From Sabellastarte sp. h YS-2021 (taxonomy: Eukaryota; Annelida; Polychaeta; Sabellida; Sabellidae): a DNA stretch of 64,000 bases. Made by a program: the position numbers and the translations under genes. The stretch lies in contig OZ024929.1 in assembly GCA_964017235.1 (NCBI GenBank), positions 66,807,603 to 66,871,602 on the forward strand. Direction: 5' to 3'. The notes beneath the pieces were generated by a model, which did not search any database, was not told the DNA's origin, and was given only the letters and a program-made list of their open reading frames with translations. Shown here in pieces: positions 1-12,875 of the stretch. Position 1 is the first letter of the stretch. Every line of letters starts with the position of its first letter.

Positions 1-199
1 TATATCCCCAGACGAAAGTCGGGGATATATTGGATTCAGGTCCGTCGCGCCGCCGCCACCATAGAAATTTCCTTGTGGACGCGATAACTCAAAAACCAAT
101 TAATTTTTTTTTTCAAACTTGGTACACATGTTAAGGATGCCCAAAGGAAGATCCCTATTTTAAGGTGACCTTAAACTCCTAATAATAAAGAACTTATGG

Positions 200-1690
200 C
201 CACCTTAAGGTCAGAAATTGCACTTTTGACCACTTAGAGCCCTCTAGGTCACAAACTATGAGGCGTATCTGGCTTAAATTTTACCTGAGAACACATTAAT
301 ATATTCTTAGTACATGTGCCGAAAATCAAGACTTTAAGTTGAGGAGAAAATTGTGTTTGGGGCCCATAAAGACCCCACTTAGGACTTTTTTCCTAGATTT
401 TTAACATATTTTGCCCTATAATTTGGAAGTGGTAATTCTGATGAGTCTCAAACTGCTCTAGGTGTAACTCTTATATGTAATCCTTGTCTGTGAAAAAATT
501 AAAGGCTGTAGGTTTACCTGTTAGGCCGACTTGAGGTCTCAAAATTGCCCACAGAGACCCAATTTATGGACTTTTTGCCACCTTCAAGCGCTGTAGCTTT
601 CAAACAATGTCTCTCATCTAAGTGAAATATCATCTGAGAATATATCAATATGTTTTTCTTGTATGTACTCCAAAATTTAGGCCTTTAATAGACATTTAAC
701 CCATGTATGAGGACCATAAATCCCCACCCGAGTGACCCTTTTTAGACATTTTTCACATATTTTGCTCTGTAACTTGGAAATGGTAAGTCTGAGAAGTTTC
801 AAACTGTATTAGATACATATTCTATGTGTAATCTTAGTATGTGACAAATTTTAAGTCTGAAGCTTTAATTTGAAGGCCACATTGAGGTCTCTGACGGGCT
901 CCCAAAGACCCAGTATTTGGACTTTTTGCCACCTTTAAGGCCTGTGACTGTTAAACTATGTGACTGATAGGGCTGAAATCTCATCTGGGAATACATTATT
1001 ATGTTCTTTTTACATGTGCCAAAAATCATGGCTTCAAGTAGACATTTAAACTGTGTATGAGGACCATAAACACCCACCCGAGTGACCCTTTTAAGACATT
1101 TTTCACATATTTTGCTCTGTAACTTGGAAATGGTAAGTCTGAGAAGTTTCAAACTTTATTAGATATATATTCTATGTATAATCTTAGTATGTGACAGATT
1201 ATAAATCTGAAGCTTTAATTTGAAGGCCACATCGAGATCTCTAAAAGGCCCACAGAGACCCAATATTTGGACTTTTTGCCACCTTTAAGCCCTGTGACTG
1301 TTAAACTATGTGATTGATGGAGCTGAAATCCCATCTGGGAATGCATTATTATGTCCTTTCTACATGTGCCGAAAATCAAGGCTTTTAGTAGACATTTAAC
1401 CTGTGTATGAGGGCCATAAACACTCACCAAAGTGACCTTTTTTGACATTTTTTTCCGTATTTTACCCTGTTATTTGGAAATGCTTAGTGTGACAGGTCTT
1501 AAACTGTATTATATATAATTTTTTTTTGTTATGTTTGTCCCCAAAAAAGTTTCAGCTCTGTAGTTTAATTGCTAAGGTCTCTTTAACAATTGTAAAATGC
1601 CCACAGAGACCCAGTTTATGGATATTATACCACTTTAAAGCCCTGTAACTGTCGAACTATGTGGGTCATAGAGCTGAAATCTTTGAATTT
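200..1690. repeat. Tandem array of ~350 bp units inside H1
   Basis: A block containing 'CTGTGACTGTTAAACTATGTG' -like sequence recurs near 240, 590, 941, 1291 and 1640, a spacing of about 350 bp. The copies at 941 and 1291 are the most alike. The short reverse-strand open frames here are products of the repeat rather than genes. Confidence 0.7.
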
Positions 1691-2567
1691 TTCAAAGGAA
1701 GTGCCTGTCTATTTAAATTTTTATTAATAATGTTATGGCTATCTTAGGCTTTTAAGTACTTATTTTTGTGTGTTATCTCTCTGCTTGCTGAGTTTTTAAC
1801 TTTTTAAAATGAAACTGGTTAAACATATTCAAGTAGGCAAAATGGACACTGTTATTTTCTGGTGAGCTATAAGTCCAATATTAATGAAATTATACCCTTA
1901 TGTAGTAAAAATAGGGGATTTTTAACCCTCAACTAGCCCAGTTTTATTCAGTTTGCCTCAGTTAATTTTGACACAGTTCCTACAGTTACTAACTCATTTC
2001 AGTTGATAATCACATTCTTAAAATTCTCAATTCTGACTTATTATTATAAATCTGTTCTTGTGGTTTGATAATTTATATTTAATTCTGGAGGTATATAATT
2101 TTCCTGTTGGACATTCCTTATTTATATATTTGATTTTATTTTAGTGATAAGATTAACTGAGCTTTTTGTATTTGATTACCCCTTTTGTTTGTTTACCATT
2201 TGTGCTGTATTTAGTCCCACCCCCCATCCACCTCTGGGACCTCCAGCTATTGAGTGACACTAAATAAACAAAGGTATTGAATGATATCAAATGAGAAACA
2301 AAGAACCAGACTTTTCAGTGGGGTTGCAGATCTTCTGTAACAGTGAGAGAGGTGTGGAGAAGGGGAGAGGGGTGGGGTGGGGTTGGGAGATGGGGTTTGC
2401 TTCATTATCTAATAAGACAAAGGGGAGTCAGAACTGAGATTGTGTCACATATTTAGGTTGCATATATATGGACCACATATATAGGAATTGAGGAAATGAA
2501 TAACTGAAAAACAATGCAAATTCTAAAAATAATATAATAAAATAATAATATAAATAATATATAATTT

Positions 2568-2862
2568 TTAAATAATATTTTATTTGTGAACAAATATAGA
2601 AACAGATATGTGCTTTTGGGATTATGAATCATTTAAATACTTTGAAAATAGGTTCAGAGTCACCCTTTGCAGGAAGATTGAAAAGTATGATGAGTTGAGT
2701 TAGAAATAATATTTTATTTGTCAACAAATATAGAAACAGATATACTCTTTTGGGATTATTAATTTGGAATGGACATTCAATCATCAATCATTTAAATACT
2801 TTGAAAATAGGTTCAGAGTTATCATTGCAGGAAGATTGAAAATATGCTCTGTTGAGTTATGT
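2568..2862. repeat. Imperfect direct duplication in H1
   Basis: The stretch 2568-2700 and the stretch 2704-2862 share AATAATATTTTATTTGT, AACAAATATAGAAACAGATA and ACTTTGAAAATAGGTTCAGA in the same order. The second copy has a short internal insertion. A purine-rich tract (about 2340-2400, GGGGAGAGGGGTGGGGTGGG type) lies upstream. Confidence 0.7.
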
Positions 2863-3057
2863 ATTCGGCGTCTGGGGATACACCATCTTCCTTGGGAAGA
2901 TATAAACTTAGTAGATTGATGTGCTGAAGTTCATATAACTTTTCCCAAGATTTATGGCATACAACAAATGGCTTACATAAAAAATTCCCGATCAAAACCT
3001 GTGGCATGAGTGATGACCTGTCTGGGGATATGTTGGCGCCGAGTTGGCCCAATCTAG

Positions 3058-4569
3058 TTTTTTGAGATTTTACTGTTAATCTCTCTTCTTATTTATATGA
3101 ATATATGATACAGATCTGATTCATTTATTGAATCTTCGAAGGTATGCATTATTATGCAATTAAAGGACTTTTGGATGGCGACATCAAAAGTTCGATCGTC
3201 TTCAACCTCGAGGAAATAAGTCTTCATAAAGAAGGTCCTAATGCTACAATAATATTATGATATAGCTTGCCAGTCGTTTGGTTCAGTTTGCTGGACGTTG
3301 GAAGCTATAATTTTGCAGCATACGTGTATAGAAAGAATGTACTCTTCAATAACAGAAGTGATCTGGACGACGCCATCTTGGAAGAGAATGACAATTCGAG
3401 TGGCCGTTATTGCTGTTCACGTCGGGTTCTAACAGCCAGGCAGCCATATACATCCCAGTCGAATAGATTGTCGACGATTCAGTAGAAGGAATCTCCCTTG
3501 GGGGCAGCCATTTACGTTGCCGTGGACACTGCATCGTGGAGAAGTTTTGAATGCAGGAAAGACTACCTCGTCGGAAAACTCTTCCGTCGAGGTCCAGTCA
3601 AAACATTCAGTAAAGGAAATACCTGCATGACGTCATTCAAGTACAATCGAGTATCTATTCCTCCCAAAAGGTTTAGATTCTGGTTGTCAGATGCCCGGGA
3701 GTGTCATTCATATCTACAAGGAAAGGCTTTGGTTTTCAATAGTTTTACATAAGAATTGAGTACAATCGGGTTTCTATACCTCTCAAAAGGTTAGATTCAG
3801 GTTGTCAGGTGATGGTGATTATGATTCATCTCAAGAATACAAGGAATCTATTCCTTATTTTTACTTTTGGCTGGCTGTTATTGAGTGGCTAGAGATTGAT
3901 TTAACAGGCACAGTTTCTGTGAATGCTCCCTTGTTTGGTCACATTTACATTCCTTGGGTGAACAGCCAGCATTGAATGTGGCTTTTATGTTGGGTTTCAA
4001 GGAGTTTGAAGCCTCTGATGTTTTAAAGAGCAGCTATACAGGTAGAAGCTTTGCTTGGACTTCCTTACATACATCACTTTCCTGGACAGCTCCTTAGTTG
4101 CAGCAGGTCTGCAGGAGGAACATGACCTTTCAGACTCTTTGCAAACAAGGTCCCTGGTAGGGGACTGTAAGAGAGAGGAAGCGTGTATTGTCTCGCTTCT
4201 TCAGTCAGGTCAAATTTAGAGGATCCTAGGGATCACTATGATATGTTATAGACTTCAATATGCTTTAGACTGGGTGCAATGATGTTTGCATTTCCAGTCC
4301 AGTCAACCAGTTGGTGTTCAAATCTTCTTGTTGCAGTTTGCCCATGTCTAAGAACATGTGACTCATCAGCAGGGATGTAATTAGAATGCCTTTAGCAAAC
4401 CTACAATGCTTTTTTCACTCCTAATGATGTTCTCTTGCTGGACATGTTAGATGTTCAGAGGATTTTCGTCCAGTGTTTCATGGAAATAACAATGATTAGT
4501 AACTCTAGAAGTGAGCATGCTTCTAGTTCTGGTCTAATAAAAGGACACCAGGCCTCAGAGCAGGTTTTT
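3058..4569. other. Unclassified 1.5 kb between H1 and H2
   Basis: No intact gene was recognised. It contains a weak local duplication: a stretch with GAGTACAATCGRGT and CAAAAGGTTTAGATT at about 3638-3700 recurs at about 3757-3810. The interval lies directly upstream of H2, and DIRS-A sequence begins directly downstream of H2, so part of it could be the gag end of DIRS-A separated by the H2 insertion. That is only positional inference; I could not match it to the other gag copies. Confidence 0.3.
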
Positions 4570-4799
4570 TTATCTCCCGCCGGGCTTTAGCCCGGGAGGG
4601 AGATTATGAAATGATGTCTGTGTGTGCATGCGTGCGTGTGTGCGTGCGTTAGTTAGTCACGCAGATTTCTCCAAAACTACTACAGCTACAGATTTTTTGT
4701 AAATTAATTGTCCCAATGAATTTTCATGCCCTTGAAAATTTTTTTGGTTTTATTGACTTAGGCCTAAAGATAAGTGAGTAATAGCAATCTTAGCTACTT

Positions 4800-6480
4800 T
4801 GAGTAAAGGGCTCATAACTCAAAAACTATTGCAGTAACAACTTTTTCTTCAAATATGTTGTTCAGCTACTTTGTCCTTAGCTATAAGATGGTACATAGTT
4901 TGGGGTCCCATTGCATGCCATAAGTGAGTAATAGCTATTTTCTCATTTGTAGCTAAATAACAGAAGAAGTAAATGTCAAATATCTTCAAAAGTATTGACG
5001 TTAGGGAAATCTTTTCAAATATGTTGTTCATCTACTTTTTGGTAAGCTATCACATACTAAAGTTTCAGACCTGTTGCACCTTGGATAGCTGAGTAATAGC
5101 TACTTTGAAATTCTGACTGGTGAGTAAAGCAATTGTAACTCCAAAACTATTGCAGTTAGAGTATTTTCCTAAAATATGTTGTTCAGCTACTTTGTCCTTA
5201 GCTATAAGATGGTACATAGTTTGGGGTTCTATTGCATGCCATAAGTGAGTAATAGCTATTTTGTTATTTGTAGCAAAATCATGACATAAGTAAATGTCAA
5301 ATATCTTCAAAAGTATTAAAGTTAGGGAATTCTTTTCAAATATGTTATCCATCTACTTTTTCATAAGCTATCACATAGTAAAGTTTCAGATCTGTCGCAC
5401 ATTGGATAGCTGAGTAATAGCTACTTTGAAATTCTACAGTTGAGTAAATCCATTGTAACTCCAAAACTATTGCAGTTACAATATTTTCGTAAAATATGTT
5501 GTTCACCTACTTTGTCCTTAGCTATAAGCTGGCATGTAGTTTGGGGTTCTATTGCATGCCATAAGTGAGTAATAGCTATTTTCTTATTAGTAGCAAAATA
5601 ATGACATAAGTAAATGTCAAATATCTTCAGAAGTATTAAAGTTACGGAATTCTTTTCAAATATGTCATTCATCTACTTTTTTGTAAGCTATCACATAGTA
5701 AAGTTTCAGACCTGTTGCACATTGCATAGCTAAGTAATAGCTACTTTGAAATTGTGACTGTTGAGTAAATCCATTGTAACTCCAAAACTATCGCAGTTAC
5801 AGCTTTTTCTTCAAATATGTTGTTCAGCTACTTTGTCCTTACCTATAAGCTGGCATGTAGTTTGGGGTTCTATTGCATGCCATAAGTGAGTAATAGCTAT
5901 TTTCTTATTAGTAGCAAAATAATGACATAAGTAAATTTCAAATATCTTCAGAAGTATTAAAGTTACGGAATTTTTTTCAAATATGTCATTCATCTACTTT
6001 TTTGTAAGCTATCACATAGTAAAGTTTCAGACCTGTTGCACATTGCATAGCTAAGTAATACCTACTTTGAAATTGTGACTGTTGAGTAAATCCATTGTAA
6101 CTCCAAAACTATTGCAGTTACAGCTTTTTCTTCAAATATGTTGTTCAGCTACTTTGTCCTTAACTATAAGATGGTATATATTTTGGGGTTGTATTGCATG
6201 CCATAAGTGAGTAATAGCTATTTTCTTATTTGTAGCAAAATAACAACATAAGTAAATGTCAAATATCTTCAAAAGTATTAAAGTTAGGGAAATCTTTTCA
6301 AATATGTTATTCATCTAGTTTTTGATAACCTATCACATAGTAAAGTTTCAGACCTGTTGCACATTGGATAGCCGAGTAATACCTACTTTGAAATTGTGAC
6401 TGTAGGGTAAATGCATATAGTTTGGGGTTCTATTGCATGCCATAAGTGAGTAATAGCTATTTTCTTATTTGTGGCAAAAT
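4800..6480. repeat. Tandem array of ~321 bp dimeric units in H2
   Basis: GTTCAGCTAC (GTTCACCTAC in one unit) recurs at 4860, 5181, 5501, 5822 and 6143, a spacing of 320-321 bp. Each unit is a dimer of two diverged ~160 bp halves, since ATGTTGTTC-like and CATCTACTTTTT-like landmarks alternate. The half-unit is related to the 155-bp unit in H10 and H11 (shared GAGTAATAGCTACTTTGA). Confidence 0.8.
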
Positions 6481-6539
6481 AATGACATAATTTTTCTCAA
6501 ATAACTGCTTCATCTACTTTTGGGAGAGCTTTCACATGT

Positions 6540-7096
6540 TGAAGGTTCAGACCCGTAGCTAATTATTCACCTACTCAAAATGAGTAAATGATAATTATCT
6601 CTAAAAGTATTGCGGATATCCAATTTTTATCAAATAACTCATTCATCTACTTTTGGGAGAACTTTCACATGGTGAAGTTCCAGACCCGTAGCTAATTACT
6701 CACCTACTCAAAATGAGTAAATGTGAATTATCCCTAAAAGTATTGGTGATATCCAATTTTTCTTAAATAACTCATTCACCTACTTTTGGAAGAGCTTTCA
6801 CTTGGTGAAGTTTCAGACCCGTAGCTAATTATTCACCTACTCAAAATGAGTAAATGTGAATTATCTGTAAAAGTATTGCAGATATCCAATTTTTCTCAAA
6901 TAACTCATTCACCTACTTTTGGGAGAGCTTTTACTTGGTGAGGTTTCAGACCCGTAGCTAATTATTCACCTACTCAAAATGAGTAAATGTGAATTATCTG
7001 TAAAAGTATTGCAGATATCCAATTTTTCTCAAATAACTCATTCATCTACTTTTGGGAGGGCTTTCACATGCTGAAGTTCCAGACCCGTAGCTAATT
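6540..7096. repeat. Tandem array of 133-bp units in H2, left part
   Basis: ATTCATCTAC/ATTCACCTAC landmarks fall at 6641, 6774, 6907 and 7040, exactly 133 bp apart. Each unit contains CCAATTTTT and AAATGAGTAAATG. The array is cut at 7096 by H3 and resumes at 12876. Confidence 0.85.
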
Positions 7097-10000
7097 ATGT
7101 CCACCCCCCTGGGGTGGATATATTATTTTTGCTTTTTTCGCTGTCCGTTGTCCGATGTCCGGCGTCCGATGTCCGGCGTCACGCATGGTTTCCGCTCATT
7201 TAAAGGAAAAGTATTAGAGCTATTGTCACCAGATTTGGTATGCAGGCTTATTGGGTCAGTAGCTTGCTTGGGATTGCTTTTGGCTGTTGTACCTCTTTTG
7301 CTTACTGAGTAATACGTAAGTACAGCTATTTTCAGTACCCATTGGTTTCCGTGCATTTAAGCCAAAATAATTAAAGATATTTTACTACAATTTTGAATAC
7401 AAGATTGTTATGTCCATAGCTCGCTTGGTATTGCATTTGGGACTGATAGCTTTGTCAGTACATGAGTAATAGCCATTTAGGTACTTCATTGTGTATTTTC
7501 AGTACTACTTTTGAGTAATTTGCTTCTATCTCCTTAACCGTGCGAGATAGAGCGATTTCGGCAAAATTTTCGACCCGCAGGGTATCTGAGGAGTGTACTC
7601 TTTGCAATTTTCAAAAAATTTTCCCCTCCCCAAAAATGGCGGCCATTTTGAATTTTCGAATTTTTGCCAAAAATGGCAAAACACAAATTTGCTTCTATCT
7701 CCTTAACTGTGCGAGATAGAGCGATTTCGTTGAAATTTTCAACCCCTAGGGTATCTGAGAAATGTCCTCTTGCCAATTTTCAAAAAAATTTCCCCTCCCC
7801 AAAAATGGCAGCCATTTTGTATTTTCGAATTTTTGCCAAAAAATGGAAAAACACAAATTTGCTACTATCTCCTGAACCATGCGAGATAGAGCGATTTTGT
7901 CGGAATTTTCGATCCACAGGGTATCTGAGCAATGTAATATTTGCAATTTTCAAAAAATTTTCCCCTCCCCAAAAATGGCGGCCATTTTAAATTTTCGAAT
8001 TTTTGCCAAAAATGGCAAAACACAAATTTGCTTCTATCTCCTTAACCGTGCGAGATAGAGCGATTTCGTCGAAATTTTCGACCCACAGGGTATCTGAGGA
8101 GTGTACTCTTTGCAATTTTCAAAAAATTTTCCCCTCCCCAAAAATGGCGGCCATTTTGAATTTTCGAATTTTTGCCAAAAATGGCAAAACACTAATTTGC
8201 TTCTATCTCCTTAACCGTGCGAGATAGAGCGATTTCGGCAAAATTTTCCACCCACAGGGTATCTGAGGAGTGTACTCTTTGCAATTTTCAAAAAATTTTC
8301 CCCTCCCCAAAAATGGCGGCCATTTTGAATTTTCGAATTTTTGCCAAAAATGGCAAAACACAAATTTCCTTCTATCTCCTTAACCGTGTGAGATAGAGCG
8401 ATTTCGTCGAAATTTTCGACCCACAGGGTATCTAAGGAGTGTACTCTTTGCAATTTTCAAAAAATTTTCCCCTCCCCAAAAATGGCGGCCATTTTTAATT
8501 TTCGAATTTTTGCCAAAAATGGCAAAACACAAATTTGCTTCTATCTCCTTAACCGTGCGAGATAGAGCGATTTCGTGGAAATTTTCGACCCACAGGGTAT
8601 CTAAGGACTGTAATATTTGCAATTTTCAAAAAATTTTCCCCTCCCCAAAAATGGCGGCCATTTTGAATTTTCGAATTTTTGCCAAAAATGGCAAAACACA
8701 AATTTGCTTCTATCTCCTTAACCGTGCGAGATAGAGCGATTTCGTCGAAATTTTCGACCCACAGGGTATCTAAGGAATGTAATATTTGCAATTTTCAAAA
8801 AATTTTCCCCTCCCCAAAAAATGGCGGCCATTTTAAATTTTCGAATTTTTGCCAAAAATGGCAAAACACAAATTTGCTTCTATCTCCTTAACCGTGCGAG
8901 ATAGAGCAATTTCGTCAAAATTTTCGACCCACAGGGTATCTGAGGAGTGTACTCTTTGCAATTTTCAAAAAAGTTTCCCCTCCCCAAAAATGGCAGCCAT
9001 TTTGAATTTTCGAATTTTTGCCAAAAATGGCAAAACACTAATTTGCTTCTATCTCCTTAACCGTGCGAGATAGAGCGATTTCGTGGAAATTTTCGACCCA
9101 CAGGGTATCTAAGGAATGCAATCTTTGCAATTTTCAAAAAATTTTCCCCTCCCCAAAATTGGCGGCCATTTTGAATTTTCGAATTTTTGCCAAAAATGGC
9201 AAAACACAAATTTGCTTCTATCTCCTTAACCGTGCCAGATAGAGCGATTTCGTCAAAATTTTCGACCCACAGGGTATCTGAGCATTGTACTCTTGGTAAT
9301 TTTAAAAAAATTTTCCCCTCCCCAAAAATGGCGGCCATTTTGAATTTTCGAATTTTTGCCAAAAATGGCAAAACACAAATTTCCTTCTATCTCCTTAACC
9401 GTGTGAGATAGAGCGATTTCGTCGAAATTTTCGACCCACAGGGTATCTAAGGAGTGTACTCTTTGCAATTTTCAAAAAATTTTCCCCTCCCCAAAAATGG
9501 CGGCCATTTTTAATTTTCGAATTTTTGCCAAAAATGGCAAAACACAAATTTGCTTCTATCTCCTTAACCGTGCGAGATAGAGCGATTTCGTGGAAATTTT
9601 CGACCCACAGGGTATCTAAGGACTGTAATATTTGCAATTTTCAAAAAATTTTCCCCTCCCCAAAAATGGCGGCCATTTTGAATTTTCGAATTTTTGCCAA
9701 AAATGGCAAAACACAAATTTGCTTCTATCTCCTTAACCGTGCGAGATAGAGCGATTTCGTCGAAATTTTCGACCCACAGGGTATCTAAGGAATGTAATAT
9801 TTGCAATTTTCAAAAAATTTTCCCCTCCCCAAAAAATGGCGGCCATTTTAAATTTTCGAATTTTTGCCAAAAATGGCAAAACACAAATTTGCTTCTATCT
9901 CCTTAACCGTGCGAGATAGAGCAATTTCGTCAAAATTTTCGACCCACAGGGTATCTGAGGAGTGTACTCTTTGCAATTTTCAAAAAAGTTTCCCCTCCCC

Positions 10001-12875
10001 AAAAATGGCAGCCATTTTGAATTTTCGAATTTTTGCCAAAAATGGCAAAACACTAATTTGCTTCTATCTCCTTAACCGTGCGAGATAGAGCGATTTCGTG
10101 GAAATTTTCGACCCACAGGGTATCTAAGGAATGCAATCTTTGCAATTTTCAAAAAATTTTCCCCTCCCCAAAATTGGCGGCCATTTTGAATTTTCGAATT
10201 TTTGCCAAAAATGGCAAAACACAAATTTGCTTCTATCTCCTTAACCGTGCCAGATAGAGCGATTTCGTCAAAATTTTCGACCCACAGGGTATCTGAGCAT
10301 TGTACTCTTGGTAATTTTAAAAAAATTTTCCCCTCCCCAAAAATGGCGGCCATTTTGAATTTTCGAATTTTTGCCAAAAATGGCAAAACACAAATTTCCT
10401 TCTATCTCCTTAACCGTGTGAGATAGAGCGATTTCGTCGAAATTTTCGACCCACAGGGTATCTAAGGAGTGTACTCTTTGCAATTTTCAAAAAATTTTCC
10501 CCTCCCCAAAAATGGCGGCCATTTTGAATTTTTGAATTTTTGCCAAAAATGGCAAAACACAAATTTGCTTCTATCTCCTTAACCGTGCGAGATAGAGCGA
10601 TTTCGTGGAAATTTTCGACCCACAGGGTATCTAAGGACTGTAATATTTGCAATTTTCAAAAAATTTTCCCCTCCCCAAAAATGGCGGCCATTTTGAATTT
10701 TCGAATTTTTGCCAAAAATGGCAAAACACAAATTTGCTTCTATCTCCTTAACCGTGCGAGATAGAGCGATTTCGTCGAAATTTTCGACCCACAGGGTATC
10801 TAAGGAATGTAATATTTGCAATTTTCAAAAAATTTTCCCCTCCCCAAAAAATGGCGGCCATTTTAAATTTTCGAATTTTTGCCAAAAATGGCAAAACACA
10901 AATTTGCTTCTATCTCCTTAACCGTGCGAGATAGAGCGATTTCGTCAAAATTTTCGACCCACAGGGTATCTGAGGAGTGTACTCTTTGCAATTTTCAAAA
11001 AATTTTCCCCTCCCCAAAAATGGCAGCCATTTTGAATTTTCGAATTTTTGCCAAAAATGGCAAAACACTAATTTGCTTCTATCTCCTTAACCGTGCGAGA
11101 TAGAGCGATTTCGTGGAAATTTTCGACCCACAGGGTATCTAAGGAATGCAATCTTTGCAATTTTCAAAAAATTTTCCCCTCCCCAAAATTGGCGGCCATT
11201 TTGAATTTTCGAATTTTTGCCAAAAATGGCAAAACACAAATTTGCTTCTATCTCCTTAACCGTGCCAGATAGAGCGATTTCGTCAAAATTTTCGACCCAC
11301 AGGGTATCTGAGCATTGTACTCTTGGTAATTTTAAAAAAATTTTCCCCTCCCCAAAAATGGCGGCCATTTTGAATTTTCGAATTTTTGCCAAAAATGGCA
11401 AAACACAAATTTGCTTCTATCTCCTTAACCGTGCGAGATAGAGCGATTTCGTCGAAATTTTCGACCCACAGGGTATCTAAGGAATGTAATATTTGCAATT
11501 TTCAAAAAATTTTCCCCTCCCCAAAAATGGCGGCCATTTTTAATTTTCGAATTTTTGCCAAAAATGGCAAAACACAAATTTCCTTCTATCTCCTTAACCG
11601 TGCGAGATAGAGCGATTTCGTCGAAATTTTCGACCCACAGGGTATCTAAGGAATGCAATCTTTGCAATTTTCCCAAAATTTTCCCCTCCCCCAAAAATGG
11701 CGGCCATTTTGAATTTTCGAATTTTTGCCAAAAATGGCAAAACACAAATTTGCTTCTATCTCCTTAACCGTGCGAGATAGAGCGATTTCGTCAAAATTTT
11801 CGACCCACAGGGTATCTGAGCATTATACTCTTGGTAATTTAAAAAAAAATTTCCCCTCCCCAAAAATGGCGGCCATTTTGAATTTTCGAATTTTTGCCAA
11901 AAATAGCAAAATTAGTATGGCAAAACACTAATTTGCTTCTATCTCCTTAACCGTGCGAGATAGAGCGATTTCGTCAAAATTTTCGATGCACAGGGTATCT
12001 AAGCAATGCAATCTTTGCAATTTTCAAAAAATTTTCCCCTCCCCAAAAATGGCGGCCATTTTGAATTTTCGAAGTTTTGCCAAAAATGGCAAAACACAAA
12101 TTTCCTTCTATCTCCTTAACCATGCGAGATAGAGCGATTTCGTCAAAATTTTCGACCCACAGGTATTTGAGCATTGTATTCTTGGCAATTTAAAAAAAAA
12201 TTTCCCCTCCCCTAAAATGGCGGCCATTTTGAATTTTCAAATTTTTGCCAAAAATGGCAAAACACAAATTTGCTTCTATCTCCTTAACCATGCGAGATAG
12301 AGCGATTTCGTCGAAATTTTTCAACCCACAGGGTATCTAAGGAATGTAATCTTTGCAATTTTCAAAAAATTTTCCCCTCCCCAAAAATGGCAGCCATTTT
12401 GAATTTTCGAATTTTTGCCCAAAATGGAAAAACACAAACTGGCCTTAACCGTGCAAAATAGAGTTATTTTGTTGAAATTTTCGACCCATAGGGTATCTAA
12501 GAAATGTACTCTTGGCAATTTTCAAAAAAATTTCCTTTTCCCAAAAATGGCGGCCATTTTGAATTTTCAAATTTTTGCCAAAAATAGAAAAACAGGAATT
12601 TGCTTCTATCTTCTTAACCGTGCAAGATAGAGTGATTTCGTCAAAATTTTCAACCCAACCAATGCAAAAAGGCATGAAGCTGAAATAATTTACATCTACA
12701 CTAACAAATATTTAAGCATCATTGATATATTTTACAAATGAAACAGGGTCTTGTAAGACTACTGTACAATTTGGGCAAAAGGTTCATGGGTGGACATTAC
12801 ACATGATAATGTGTGTTCTTCTATGCTATCCTGTTTCTATTCGCATCTACTATCAACAGGGCGGCCTATTTCTAG
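7097..12875 (+). mobile_element. H3: Helentron-like element nested in the H2 array
   Basis: The left end ATGTCCACCC (7097-7106) is the start of a palindrome, TCCACCCC pairing with TGGGGTGGA. An inverted copy GGGTGGACAT lies at 12788-12797, followed by a hairpin ACACAT-GATA-ATGTGT (12799-12814). The right end is TTTCTAG at 12869-12875. The surrounding 133-bp H2 units supply the empty-site sequence: the array reads GCTAAT before the insertion and TACTCACC after it, which fits insertion between T and T without a duplicated target. The body is the 169-bp array. No coding region was recognised. Confidence 0.7.
7512..12660. repeat. ~169-bp satellite-like array with 1015-bp higher-order repeat
   Basis: About 30 copies of a 169-170 bp unit run head to tail. 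Each starts near TTTGCTTCTATCTCCTTAAC and carries GCGATTTCGT, CCACAGGGTATCT and a CAAAAATGGCGGCCATTTT-type core. Between about 8355 and 11400 the same six-unit pattern repeats three times with period 1015 bp, including the position of the single 170-bp unit and of individual variants; only a few differences separate the copies. Units outside this block are more diverged. Open frames on both strands arise because the unit is stop-poor and not a multiple of three. Confidence 0.95.

Larger units (their letters stand above)
3..3057 (+). mobile_element. H1: Helentron-like non-autonomous rolling-circle element
   Basis: The left end is a palindrome at 3-27: TATCCCC and GGGGATA pair around a GAAA loop, with one internal mismatch. 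An inverted copy of this end lies near the right end (TGTCTGGGGATAT, 3019-3031). It is followed by a hairpin with arms 3033-3040 (one bulged C) and 3046-3052 and loop GAGTT, then TCTAG at 3053-3057 and a run of T. Palindromic 5' end, subterminal inverted copy, hairpin and CTAG before T is the layout known for Helentrons. The body holds tandem repeats and no coding region was recognised. The first bases of the window may cut the true start by a few nucleotides. Confidence 0.65.

Noticed and set aside
3267..3752. Two plus-strand open frames that might be a host exon
   Set aside because: They overlap in different frames, lack convincing splice sites and do not resemble the missing LMBRD2 N-terminus.
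4574..4604. Strong GC hairpin followed by AT sequence, like a bacterial terminator
   Set aside because: It is the palindromic end of H2 with a distant inverted copy at 13927; the surrounding genome is eukaryotic.
7534..12630. Many 60-108-residue open frames on both strands (FAISLTVRDRAIS, FGKNSKIQNGRHFWG types)
   Set aside because: They repeat with the 169-bp unit, overlap on both strands and have no start context or domain. They are by-products of a stop-poor satellite.
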